A DNA stretch of 64,000 nt from Platerodrilus igneus (lineage: Eukaryota > Arthropoda > Insecta > Coleoptera > Lycidae), in NCBI GenBank assembly GCA_036346225.1, contig JARFIW010001104.1, positions 5,916,001 through 5,980,000 of the forward strand, written 5' to 3'. How positions within the stretch are numbered: position 1 is the stretch's first letter; the number at the start of each line of letters is the position of its first letter. This document shows positions 12,514-24,047 of this stretch, piece after piece. The translations under genes and the position numbers were made by a program. The notes below the pieces were generated by a model. The model saw only the letters and a list, made by a program, of their open reading frames with translations. It did not search any database and was not told the origin of the DNA.

Positions 12514-12656
12514 CAAAAATAGTTATTTATTATACAAGGGAAAAAGTACTAGATTTTAGCTCAAGGTGTGTTTGTCTCCCGACCCGAAGCGAAGGGAGAC
12601 AAAACACCGAGAGTTAAAATCGTACATTTTTACCCGTGTATGAACTATTTTTTTGT
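12514..12656. repeat. Foldback (palindromic) repeat, ~65-bp arms
   Basis: The left arm (12514-12580) and right arm (12594-12656) are imperfect reverse complements around a 13-nt loop. The best part is ggtgt.tttgtctccc (12565-12580) against gggagacaaaacacc (12594-12608). The similarity extends outward through 'gattttagctc' / 'gagttaaaatc' and 'aaaatagtt' / 'aactatttt'. It resembles a short foldback MITE or a hairpin-forming repeat. No coding capacity. Confidence 0.7.
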
Positions 12657-13166
12657 GTGACAGGCAAAATGATGATTTAATATTGAAGAGAATATTACAA
12701 TATATTAAAGTCAAAAAATCAATCAATGTCAAATTTGAAGTTTCAAACGAGTAGGCTGTTGTACTCATAGGGACAGTTAGACTTGTGTTGCTAAGGAAAC
12801 CTTTAAAGTAATCAAATATCTGTCAATTTAATTCTGCGAGTGGTTTCAAAAATTGCTTACTTAAGTTGTTTATATCGGTTGTTTTAAATGCGATGAAGTT
12901 ATGATGCAATGTTGTGTTACACCCAAATATTACAAGTGTGGACCCGGCTTTAAATTAAATATCTTCGTGTTCTTACTTATTTGCACATACCCAAGAAAAA
13001 AGTACTCATTTTCTTCCTGGGGAAAAAGTAAATTCATAAAAAGTGACATTTTGTTACCTGTCAAGAAACATTAAATGTCAAATTTTTTCCCCTCACACAA
13101 AAAACCTATATTTTACAAAGAAAAGGGGTTAAAAAATGTAATACTATAGGCTAACGAGTAAAAAAG

Positions 13167-13790
13167 TCACTCATTCAATTTTCTGGTGAAAAAGGCCAAA
13201 ACAAGACTCGGCACATAAACCGGGTTTATATGGACATGCTTTACATTCTCGCACAGTGTCCTTCTTGATCTGCTTTTGGAAACAAAAATGACACCTTTTC
13301 CTTGGAGTTCTCTTTGTTGCGTTAATTGCTTCAATTTTGCTAGGCACGTGTATAGAAGCGTTTTTCTTATCTGCTTTACCTGGTAAATCTGGCAAAAGCT
13401 TTTCAATTACAGCTAAACGGTAATCATAAAATGTCATTTTTTATCAGAGTACTTGCAAAAAATCACGTAAGAGTTAAACAAGAGGATATGAACAGCAAGT
13501 TTTTTATACCAGAATAATGTTTTTCTTAGGGAAGGGTAGTAAGACATCTGGTTCTGTTTATCTATCCCAAGTTATTTGTTGTATTCCACAATTGGTAAAG
13601 GCTTCCGTTTAGCATCTCCTCTTCTATTGGTTGCTTCTACTATTTGGTTTTCAAATTCTGTAGATATATAGGTCACCTCTCTTTTATCCTTCCACTTTCC
13701 TACTATTATACTATCTGAATATTGAGCTTTTGTTTCGCCATCTTTCAATTTCATTTTCAAAACTTCATCAGGATGTAGTGTGGACATGTG
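13167..13790 (-). pseudogene. piggyBac-type transposase C-terminal remnant
   Basis: On the minus strand, the 13572-13787 segment reads as the last part of the piggyBac DDE core: IVGKWKDKREV, a YISTEF segment, then EATNRRGDAKRKPLPIVEYN. In this family that stretch precedes the GGVD motif. After a decayed gap, 13171-13437 gives the C-terminal cysteine-rich domain: RKRCHFCFQ, then VRECKACPYKPGLC and SCFGLFH, a CxxC...CxxC...C..H pattern. The N-terminal two-thirds is missing, so it cannot transpose. Its sequence differs from the piggyBac at 19501-27032, so it is another family or a much older copy. Confidence 0.75.
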
Positions 13791-14224
13791 TTAATACGAT
13801 TTAAATATTGCCCCTACCGGAAGAGGCGTGTATAGTTACGAAATCTAATAGTGCGTAGGCGCTGAAGTGTGGAGTGAACTGATAAGTGGGAATTCGGATT
13901 TCAGCTTTGAATGTTGCAAGACGTTGAAAACGTCTTGTTGATTATCACATTGTTAATCATTAGTTTTAAAATAGTGTTTAAGTCGTTCAGTTATCTATTT
14001 TTTCCAAAGATTTTCTGAGATTTTTGTATTTACAATAAAGAGTTTGTGATTTTGATCCATAATTATTTTTGTTAGTGTTCTTTTAGAGGCTGTAGTAAGC
14101 AATGGATTTGAGCACTACATAAATTGGCTCCCAACGTTTTAAAATATTACCGCGAATTCAGTCACATATTTAAAACTTAAACCAAAAATGATACATAGCC
14201 GATTTTCGGCATGTAACAATTATC

Positions 14225-14735
14225 ACACCGTTACCCGACGAATTGTTAATGAAATGTAAGCAGGGTCAGATTTAATCTACCTTTGACATGACGTCATCTT
14301 ACTATCAAATACCCATTAATGTAGAGGATCGGAAATACACTGGCTTCTTGTACGATAGGGTGACATATTGTTTCAACGTATTACCTTTTTGGTTATTGAC
14401 GTCTGTTGCAAGCTTTATACGTTGCATGAAAAAAGTATTAGGTGGAGCTTTTGACAAGTTCATTTTAATGTACGTTGGTGATATTCTAGTATTCTCGTCA
14501 AGTCCAGAGGAACATTTGCAACATTTAGAAGCAGTATTTAAAAGATTTAAAGAATGTAATCTCACCATTAAGTTGCGTAAATCAAATTTTGATAAGTTAG
14601 AGAGCGAGTTCCTTGGTCACATAATTTCCAAAAAGGGAATGCGTATAAATCCAAGTAGGGTCAAATCTATACAGGAATTCCCTGTCCCTAAAAATATTAA
14701 GGAACTGCAAGGGTTTTTAGAGCTCAAAATGGTGA
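14225..14735 (+). pseudogene. Ty3/gypsy reverse transcriptase fragment (first)
   Basis: This is an RT core fragment: TFDMTSSYYQIPI, RKYTGFLYDRVTYCFNVLPF, SVASFIRC, MYVGDILVFSSSPEEHL, LRKSNF, SEFLGHIISKKGMRINP and PKNIKELQGFL. The motif usually YVDD reads YVGD, losing a catalytic aspartate. The fragment stops abruptly after QGFL, just where the RT-connection region begins, and a second gypsy copy starts about 80 bp later. No LTR is seen next to it. Confidence 0.8.
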
Positions 14736-14814
14736 GCATAAATTATATAACTTTCCTTGATAGGGATATGAAAAATATTTTAACGATTCCAAAAGCGAAT
14801 TAAAAAATCATGAA

Positions 14815-16330
14815 ATAATTGCTCCAACTGTGTCAATTTTGATAGGAATGGAAAAAGTGGAGGCATTATTGGATAGTGGCTGGGATGTGTGTATCGTGTC
14901 TGAGACTTTTTATAATAAGCTGGCAAGGATAGTATAGAAAATCCTAATCCTACCAGTTACGATTGTATCTATAGCCGTGGCCATGGGGGGGTAGAACGCA
15001 ATGCATTAAATCCCAATTAAGTTTGCCTGTTAAAGCAGGAAGTTGTTTGTTTAATTATACATAGTTTAAAAAGCTACTTAGATTTTTAAAGTCGTGCAGA
15101 AGTAAATTTTAAAGAGGAAATTTTGTAGTTTTGGCATGAAAGTTGTACTCATACTTTAAACATTAAACCTAAAATCAGCAATACTAATTTAAGTATAAAT
15201 TATTGTGAATTTGTTACAATGCCCTTGGAGGGAGTGAAAAAGGCAATAAATGAAATGCCTAAAGCTTAGTATAACTGTAGCAAAGATAATTTTTTAGGAG
15301 CTCCCGTAAGGGCCGAGGTAAATACGAATTATAAGGAGAAGTTATTTGACTTACTTAAGGCAAATAATTGAGTCCTTTCCAAATGCCCAGAGCTGGTGAA
15401 GAGATATGCTCATTAAATTCAAATGATGTATGATTCGGTTTTTAATGCATCGTCATACTTGATACTCGTAGTTTACAGAGAAGAGTGTAAACTTGCAAAT
15501 TATAGAAATGTTAGAATGGACCAGGATTAGTAAGGAGAAGACAGAATGTTTCTCTTTTAGTTTGTCTTAAAAATAATGAAGACATGAGTATGGTTGGATG
15601 TGTGCTTTTTGAACGTAAGGATGCAGAAGGATTTCACTAATTCAGTTAATTCAGTGAAACTGCTGCTTAAGTTTAAAAAGGGACTACCTTTAAGTAGTTT
15701 GGACTTAATGATAAACTACTGGCAGCTAGAGATAGATAAGAACAGTACTAAATACTTAGGGTTTGTTTACGAGAGCAAAACCTTTACTTTTCAGAGATTA
15801 CCGTTTGGACTGAGTATGTCAATGGCTAGTCTAATCCGATGTTTAAAGGAAGTGTTAGATGACAAATGTGCTCAGTTCACCTGCGTTTTTTGTCAATGAC
15901 CTGCTGGTGTATTAGCTAGATGTGGATAGTCATCTTCCGCATTTGGTAATAATCTTCAATAAGTTAGAAACGACCGCTTTTACGATGAAACCAGAAAATA
16001 CCAAATTCAGGAGATAGGAGATTACGTTTTTGGGTAATATTACTTCCAATGTAGGGGTAGCAGTTGAACCTCGTTGAATAGCATGTATTTGTAACTTTTC
16101 AAAATTTCACAATGTTAGGGAATTAAGGGGTTTTTTGGGGTTGGTTAATTACGAATAGCGTTTTTGTCAATATTATGTGGAGTGGCCACTGTCTTTATAG
16201 TGACTTTTGAAGATGGGGTGCAAATGGGATTGGGGGGTAGAGTCAGATGAGGCATTTCAGTCTAGTAAGACGGCTTAAATAAAGAGCACTTTCAAGATAC
16301 ACCCAGAACATGACTGCTACATTGGTGAAG
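14815..16330 (+). pseudogene. Ty3/gypsy protease-RT-RNase H remnant (second)
   Basis: A second decayed gypsy pol of the same general type as the fragment at 14225. The protease segment (about 14830-14930) reads SILIGMEKVEALLDSGWDV with the DSG active site. The RT segment at 15620-15900 reads LDLMINYWQLEIDKN, YLGFVYESKTFTFQRLPFG and SLIRCLKEVL. Further pieces ITFLGNITSN and VRELRGFLGLVNY (about 16020-16155) belong to the RT thumb/connection. Many stops and frameshifts break the reading. Sequence past about 16330 is too decayed to assign. Confidence 0.7.
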
Positions 16331-17084
16331 AAGGAATGAGGAGCGATAGGGACAAAGATTAGCTATAGTTCCGTATATTTTCTGCAAGGAAACATAACCA
16401 AGCCCTACAATAAGGAAAGATTATTTAGGACATACTGTCACGAAAAGTTTACTAAAGGGCCGAATTTGTTAGAAATCGTGGAGGATTGTTAAAACAATAC
16501 AGTTAATGTTAGCACCAGATATATGGTGCAATACTTGCAGATGGGTGTGATGGTCACTAATCCCATAGAGAAATATGACAGTCTACTGCTGAGTCGTCAC
16601 GGGAGACCATTTGGCAATTAACCTATGAAACGTTGAAATCCAATGCTCAGTGTAGGGCTGAGAAAATGAACATATAATTATTTTGGTCATTTTTAATGAA
16701 GGGGATTAAGTTCTTGTTAGAACTTGTAACACTTTGTCCTCCCTCTCTGTCCTAAGTTACAATCAAAGAAACAAGTTATCTAATACATATATAATCAAAT
16801 GCCAACTCTATATCACTTTTTATGGTTCAAAATTGCAATACAAGTGTCCACTTACCTATTCCATAAGGTTGTGAACTACTTCTGATCCAATATTCTTCAC
16901 TCTACTTCCCTCAAACGCTTCAGCTACTCTACAGCGGAGAGTACATGGACATGCCCCAGGGTGATTAGGCCTAGAATTCTGAAACCGATACTGGTGAGTT
17001 AACTTACCCAAAAGTTTACAAAACATCTGTACCTAAATGTATTTCAACAAACCCCTTTTAATTGTAATATATTGCTATGTTATT
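16330..17084. other. Decayed sequence, no supported gene
   Basis: Probably the eroded continuation of the gypsy-like remnant and the leader of another LTR element. I see no domain signature. The first about 300 bp has isolated RNase H-like words, but no frame holds for more than a few codons. Confidence 0.35.
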
Positions 17085-17325
17085 TCCGACCCTCTGTTTG
17101 GGCGTACATAAAATGCTGTGTTAATTTTCGCTCCACGATTTTGGTCGATACAAAATGTCGTGTTATTTTTCTGTAGAGAAGAAAAAACCTTTGTTATTCT
17201 CGCCCTACGAATTGGGCGCAATAAAATGCTGTGTTATTTCCACCCCTCAACTTGGGCGTACATAAAATGCTATGATATTTTCTTATTTTTAGCCCCTACG
17301 TTTGGGCAGACCATAAAATGTTAAT
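17085..17325 (-). repeat. Tandem repeat of five PBS-like units
   Basis: Five imperfect units start near 17088, 17129, 17200, 17240 and 17291. Each has a core like 'cccctacgtttgggcg' followed by 'tacataaaatgctgtgttattt'. Read on the minus strand the core resembles the lysine-tRNA primer-binding site of LTR elements (TGGCGCCCAACGTGGGG), here degenerate. Similar units occur at 27990-28140 and 59187-59249. It could be a multiplied LTR/PBS junction of one element family. Confidence 0.6.
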
Positions 17326-19496
17326 AAGTCGGTGCTTCCTACCATTAACCGCCTTACAGCTGAACCATTTCGTTTTCTAATTACACTTAAATTTATTACT
17401 AGTTAATTCTCTTTAAGAGCCAAACTTATCTGTGCCCTTTGTCCACTACTTAAATTCACTATTCTTCCCGTAATAAACATACTAATTTATTAGCTCTGTT
17501 CACTAACCATTACTTTAATTTACACGGTCATATAACCAATACTGATACGCGGCATAGCAGCATACCCCGCACTAGCTCCGGGCTAGTTAGTTTTCATTTG
17601 TGTGCCTCCTTTCATATATTTTTGTTTTTGTGTGTCTTGGTGAGGCTTTGTGTGTCGTCTTTTTTTGTCTTCCTTATTACTGTAGTTATATACCCTCGAT
17701 CACGTGACTGGTCTAGCCAATCAAAAACCTTACATATTTCACAATTGTAAATCATCCCTACATGTGCTTTTAGGTTAATTGTTTAAATCAACTTTTATTA
17801 TTGCCGTTGCTAATTGAAATTACCCTATATTTAAATTTAAGTTATTCTGCAATATTCTAAAGTACTTCCTGTGAATATTTTTATAGATATTGCAACGTAG
17901 GGGTTTTTTAGGTAGGGAAAGGGGTAGCGTAGAACGAGGGAACCTACGTGCTGAGACTAGGGACGATAAAATGTCCTAGTCATGGGATCTTAAAGCGTAT
18001 GCTACTATTGCCATTGTATACATCAAAATCAGAGCAGACAGCACAATAATGACTAAACAATCAAATTTATTCAATTTATTGTATTCTAAGCAAGTGAGCG
18101 GCATATCAAGTGTTACATAAGAAATAAGTGTAAAGATTACATTGTTACATGTGAAATAATACATGAAGTTACATTTAAATTGAAAATACAAGCAAGTACT
18201 TACATCATGTCAAGAGAGCTGATCAGTGCCCCAACCACTCGAGACTAAAGTACACTAACTACTACCAAGAGTAGTCCTTTTTGACCACTCTCTATGATGC
18301 TCAAATTCAATCATGTTTCCTTCATGGAAAGTACAAGGTGATGCAATTATGATACTGCACGTCCTGCATTCTGAGTGTTTGGGTTGACCAACTTCCTTGC
18401 CATGCACGATTGCAACAATGTAGTTAAATTCTTAGGAAATAATTAGCAACTTTTACTATTAATAATTTATAAGAAATTTATTGTAAGTTTTGAATTGTGC
18501 AAATAGTTGAAAAAGATTTCAAAACACAAATTGCTACATTGGCTAAAATATTTATAATAAAACTTTGATACAAAAATATTGTGATAAGCCATTTGTTACA
18601 ATATCACAAAAAATTACATTTTATTACGCACTTCCGGTTTCGAATTTTCTAGAACAAACTAGCATTTCCTTTGGCGCCTTAATTTAAAATCTTCTAAATT
18701 TCACAGGATGTTAGATATCAGTTGATAGGTTATGTTCATTTAAGTTGTCAATTGTCACCCAAAATCAAACTAGGGTTGGGTAACTATATTAATTCTGGTC
18801 AGTGATGGATTACATTTAAGATAGAATTACCTGTGATTGGCAGAAAATATCATTTGAAATTTGGATTAATTTAAAAATGTTCTTGGGTGTTACAAACTCA
18901 TTGTATGTCACCATCAGTAGATATATGTATTAATGAGTTTTTCTTATTATATGAAAGATTCTTGTATGTGTTATGTCAGGTTGGGCCAAATTTTTATATG
19001 AATAGCAACTCGCAGGGTAAGGAATTGTCGCCGCAGAACGTATCAATCTTAAATCGTACAAGGTTGCCTCACCTGTCGATATTCAGAAAACGGAGCTTGA
19101 AGTTGTTCCTTTGTTACTTGTATTTTATGGTTGAATTCGTGATTCCTATAATAGTTTTGTTTGTTTTTTTGGGTGTCTATGTTAATGTTTATTTTTATTA
19201 GTGGCAGTTATTTTATTTATAACATTAGTGAACATCATTGTTTTCTTGCTTCTACTAATACTTAAACCTAATTATGTGAAATTTCGATTTATGTAGGGCG
19301 TTACGTGATGGTTGCAGATTCGAAGACGAGTGAGGAAATGCAAGGTGGATCAGTCGGGAAATGATTGTGCATGAGAATGCAAGTGAACTGGGTCTATCCG
19401 GGCACTCCTAGATAATACGTGATAAATTAGTCAAACATTTTTATTTATTGTATACACATTAATTGCTACAACGTTAAATTTGGATATAAATTCTAT
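17326..19496. other. Intronic sequence without recognisable gene
   Basis: No coding stretch I can defend. An open frame at 18887-19201 has no family signature and a hydrophobic C-terminus; it is probably chance. A 'taggggttttttaggtagggaaagggg' stretch near 17900 and a 'tcctagtc' inverted word near 17960 may mark an LTR end, but no pair was found. Confidence 0.35.
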
Positions 19497-20232
19497 TTAA
19501 CCCTTTAACGCTCAGTTAAATAATTTGCAATTTATGTGTGACACATTGTGGTTATATATGTGACCACTTCGTATAAGGGTCATAATGGGTAACCTACCAC
19601 TTAATAATTGGGCATTATTGGCAAAAATGTGTTGTCTAAAAGCATACTGGTTACATATGTAAACACTTTCTCAGTGCGCATGGTTAAGTCTATTTATCTC
19701 TACATATTCAATAAGTGGCTGCAAGTGTGACCACATATTGCAGTATGTGTATTTAGGTCAATGAGTGTGCACGTCTTTTTGGTTTTGTGTTTTTCTTGTT
19801 TAGATAAAGGTAAGTATGCAACAAACAATTACATTCTAGATTGCAAAGCTCCAAATAATGTATATTTGCAATTTTTTCTAAAAGGGTAGTCTTTGTTCGT
19901 ATTATAAACACAAATTTAGAAAAATTGCAAAAAATTAACCTCAAAAACTTAAATAGGCGGTATCATCTTAGCTGTAAAAATAAATTTCACTTTGATGGTA
20001 GAAACTAGTTGTTAAGTTGTGTTAGCAAACAAATATTTTTAGAAAATTCTAAAGTAAATTATAGTATGGTATATAAACACTCAAAAAGTAGGTGTATTTT
20101 ATGGTGAAATGAACACCATGTATGTTGCATTATTTGGTCTCTTTTGATGGTTTACAGAACTTTTTAAGTAAGCATAAGTTCTACTCATCCAATAAAAACT
20201 TATTGTCATTTTTGTTTTTCAGTTCAAAAAAA

Positions 20233-22036
20233 TGGAAAAAGACTTATACCTTTCACGAATGCGAAAATTTAAGCGAGATCAATTAAATGATATATTTGGT
20301 TTTGCTAATGATGAGCAGGCCGAAATTCAGAAATGGGAGGAGATAGTGATGCAGAGGATGCAAGAACTATAAAATCAACTGCAACTGTAATAACCCGAAC
20401 TTCAAGGGCATCTTCAATCTTTAGCTCAAGTTCTGGTACAAGTAAAAAGAGTCAAGATTCTCCAGATTTTGACAGTGACGATTCAATCACTGACCCGGAT
20501 TTTGTGCATGATGTTTCTATTTCAAGGAGAATCTTGCAAACTGAAACGGACGATGAAGAAGAAGAGGGGGTACCAGATGAAGCAGATACCAAAACTGGAA
20601 AATTCACTTTCACTAAAACCTCCACTGATCCTTCACAGTTTTTATTAACTAATTTTAACAAACCCCTTTGGTCCAAAAGTAGAAGTTGATATTTCTTCTC
20701 CTTTAAATATTTTTATGATATTTTTTGACCCAATTTTAGAACATCTAGTTGAACAGACAAACTTATATGCCAGCCAGAATGGTGTTCGTCTAGACTTCTC
20801 CACCAAAGAATTATTGGCGTTTCTTGGAATTCTTATCGTTATGGGGTTTCACAGCCTACCAGTTTTTCGATTATACTGGTCAAGTCATCAACATTTTTAA
20901 GTAAACAGGATTTCAAATATTATGTCCTTAAAGAGATTTTTGTTAATCCTTAGCTTTCTTCATCTAAGCGACAATACCAAAATGCCTAAAAAATGAGAAG
21001 AAGGATTTGATAAACTTTACAAAGTTAAGCATTTGGTGGATCACCTCAATAAAATTTACAAAGATGCCTTATATCCCAGTCGAAATTTATCAATCGATGA
21101 AAGTATGGTGGGTTTCAAAGGCAGAAGTTCTATGAAGCAGTACATACCTTTGAAACCAATAAAAAGAGACTTTAAAATTTGGGCAATTGCTTGTGCTGCG
21201 ACTGGTTACCTACTTGGGTTTGAAATATACCAAGGTAAAACAGAGCGTTCTCTTGGAACATCTTTAGGAGAACATTTAGTACTATCACTGTCAGAAACAT
21301 TTAAAACATATGGGTATTGTTTATATTTTGACCGAATCTTTTCTTCTCTGCCTGTATTACAGCAATTATTAAAAGTAGGATTATTTGGGTGTGAAACTAT
21401 GTTAACTACGAAAAAAATTTTTCAAAAGTGTATGCTAGTTGACGACAAGCGTTTAGAAATGGGAGGGCATGATTTCGCTATGGCAGGTGATATTTCTGTT
21501 TCCAAATGGAAAGACAGGGGTAAAAAATCAGTCATTGTAGCTTCTAAAATGCATAAACCCTGCAAAACTACATTCATACAACGAACAAACAAGGCTGGAA
21601 ATAAAGAATCTGTGGTGTGTCCTGAGAGTATTAGTGACTACAATAAACACAGGGGGGGGGGGGCGTAGACTTGTTTGACCAATTGATCTCTTCTCTTCTT
21701 ACTCGATATCTTGGAAATCTCGCAAATGGTGGATGAAAATATTCTATTACCTGGTGGACAGTGCAACCGTAAATTCTTTTGTTGTGTACTAAACAACAGT
21801 AAAATTGTCAGACACAATGGGGAAACATATGTCTCATTTAAATTTTTGGAGGGCGAATTGTAAACACTAATCTAAGTATAACAGATGTTGGACACCATTT
21901 TCCTGTATCTGGAACTTGTAAAAGGTGTGCATTTTGCAGCACGAAAAAAAATGTAAAACGTTCTCGAGTGGAGTGTAATACTTGTAAAGTATCATTATGT
22001 ATAAATTGTTTTTTGCCTTTTCATACACCACGATAA
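20233..22036 (+). pseudogene. piggyBac transposase, broken
   Basis: The start ATG at 20233 gives MEKDLYLSRMRKFKR. The next frame carries an acidic Ser/Asp-rich N-terminus (20333-20689) and then FFDPILEHLVEQTN and ELLAFLGILIVMGFHSLP (20715-20900). The catalytic core at 21033-21668 shows LSIDESMVGFKGRSSMKQY (first Asp) and CLYFDRIFSS (second Asp region, usually FDNFFTS). The third Asp, in VDLFDQL (from 21665), follows a 12-G run that shifts the frame. A C-terminal Cys-rich finger (CKRCAFC, CNTCKVSLCINCF, PFHTP) ends at 22036. At least four frame breaks and several stops make it inactive. The family excises and inserts precisely at TTAA. Confidence 0.85.
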
Positions 22037-22387
22037 GAGTTGTATAAAGGTAGTGCTGTATTAATTACATTTACTATTGCTATATACCCATTTCGAATGG
22101 ACCTGCACCTTGCCGAAGTTCTAAATTACTAGAACAGGTGAAATGGCTAGCGTGTTCTAATGAGCTAAAGAGCCAAACTACAGGTCCAACCAAAGTAGTA
22201 GGGTCGTTAGTGAGGAACCAGACTAAGACAGGTTCCCGAAAGAGGGCAGCGGTTCTTTTGGTACTTAGATTGGCAGAGACCATAAGGGTTGGTATGGCAG
22301 TCTAAGACACACTACCGCGATGTGGAAGGCAACGGGAAACCACCACATTATCTCCCAAGTACACAGCGTACTTAAATTGTAACAAAC

Positions 22388-23826
22388 ATGATGGCATTCT
22401 CTGTGGTAAAAGATTCCGTAGTTAAAATAGTCCCCCATTCGAATCTCCGGGAGGGGACTACCTCGGAGGATGCGATCGGAAAGTTAAAAATAAGAGTCAG
22501 GAACACTCTGCGAGTCGGAGCGTGGAATGTTAGAAGTATGAAGCAAGTAGGTAAAAAACGAAATGAATAGGTTATCACTAGACATAGTAGGGATCAACAA
22601 AGTTCGGTGGTCAGAGGCGGGGGATTTTTGGAGTGGAGACTTCAGGGTAATTCATACAGGAGCATAGGAAGGAAATTTGGGCGTGGGGATAATTATGCGG
22701 AAAAAGATAGAATACTGTGTAGAAAATTACTTACAAAAGAACGAAAGAGTACTCATGGTTAGATTAGAATCTAAATCGGTAAACACAGTAATAATACAAG
22801 TGTACATGCCCACCTCTAGCTACAGTGACGAAGAGGTAGAAGCCATCTACAAAGATATCGAAGACATATTAAGATACGTAAAAGGACATGAAAATTTAAT
22901 AATTACGGGGGATTTTAATGCCATGGTAGGTGAGGGTAGGGAAGGAGCGGTAGTAGGTTTATTTGGTTTAGGCACGAGAAACAACAGGAGAAATAGGCTG
23001 ATAGAATTTTGCGACAAGAACAATTTAATCATCACAAACACATTATTTCAACATCATGCTAGAAGACGATATACGTGGAAGATGCCAGGAGATATAGGAA
23101 GATATCAAATAGATTACATTCTTGTTAGACAACGGTTTAGGAATTAAGTAAAAGACTGTAGAAGCTACCCAGATGCAGATATAGATACTGACCACAACAT
23201 CGTAATTATGAAGGCTGCACTTAAATTTAAGAATGTGAAAAAAAGAAACGGAAAAATGCACTTGGACTTAGAGAAAATAAAAGATAAAGATATTCAAGAA
23301 AGATTCGAAAAAAAGTCAAATGAATTGCTCAAAGATATCGGGAAAATATCTGATACTAAGGAAGTAGAAACAGAATGGAATAACATTAAATCCAGCCTAG
23401 ACATGGCGGCCAGAGATATTCTGGGGTATACACAAAAAGAAAATAAGAAACCATGGATAACAAAGGATATCCTGAATGTAATAGAAGAAAGACGAAAATA
23501 CAAAAATAAATCAGACGAAACAGGAAAACAGATACAAAGCCATAAAATGGGAAATTATTCGAAAATGCAGGAAAGCTAAAGAACAATGGATTGATGAAAA
23601 GTGCAAAGAGGTACAAACGAAGATGGAAATAGGAAAGACAGACGAAGCATACAAATTAATTAGAATCAATTTTAGGGATATAAAACCGTATAGCAAAAAT
23701 ATAAGGGACGCACAAGGAAACATCATCATAGAAAACATAGAGAAAGTGGGCAGATGGCAAGAATATATAGGGAATTTATATGCAGGAGAGGAAATGTTAG
23801 AGTATGAGGGAGCATACAAGAAATAA
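22388..23826 (+). pseudogene. RTE-type LINE endonuclease and linker, broken
   Basis: The apurinic-like endonuclease is readable in pieces: LRVGAWNVRSMKQVGK (22500-22560), MRKKIEYC, VIIQVYMPTSSYSDEE, ITGDFNAMVGEG (catalytic Asp/Asn region), FCDKNNLIITNTLFQHHARR, YTWKMPGD, then RYQIDYILV and DIDTDHNIV (the Asp-His pair). Breaks include a frameshift near 22555 and a stop at 23145-23147. The linker to the RT (23208-23826) is Lys/Glu-rich and contains KKPWITKDIL. In living relatives this domain nicks the target DNA to prime reverse transcription. Confidence 0.85.
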
Positions 23827-24005
23827 CAGGAAATCATGAAGTGTAGATATATTTCAATTTGATGTTGACAGCATATTAATTTATTTTATAACAACAAATT
23901 ATTATGACAGACAAGGCCAACCTATTATAAGTATCTAACTATAAATAAACTAACACATACTACAACAAATATTTGAGTATAGGAACATATATATTTTAAC
24001 AGGAA
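23824..24005. mobile_element. 164-bp insert with 9-bp direct repeats inside the LINE
   Basis: TAACAGGAA occurs at 23824-23832 and 23997-24005. The 164 bp between are absent from the aligned LINE copy at 40140. The interior is AT-rich, has no obvious inverted ends, no tRNA-like promoter and no coding capacity. An 8- or 9-bp duplication would suit a hAT-type MITE, but the ends do not show a clear inverted repeat. A poorly defined SINE is the alternative. Confidence 0.55.
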
Positions 24006-24047
24006 CTAACTGCATTAGAACAGGAATCAGACATTGAAAATGATGAC

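Noticed and set aside
18887..19201. 104-codon open frame with hydrophobic end
   Set aside because: No family signature, low-complexity composition, and located in TE-rich intron; chance open frame.
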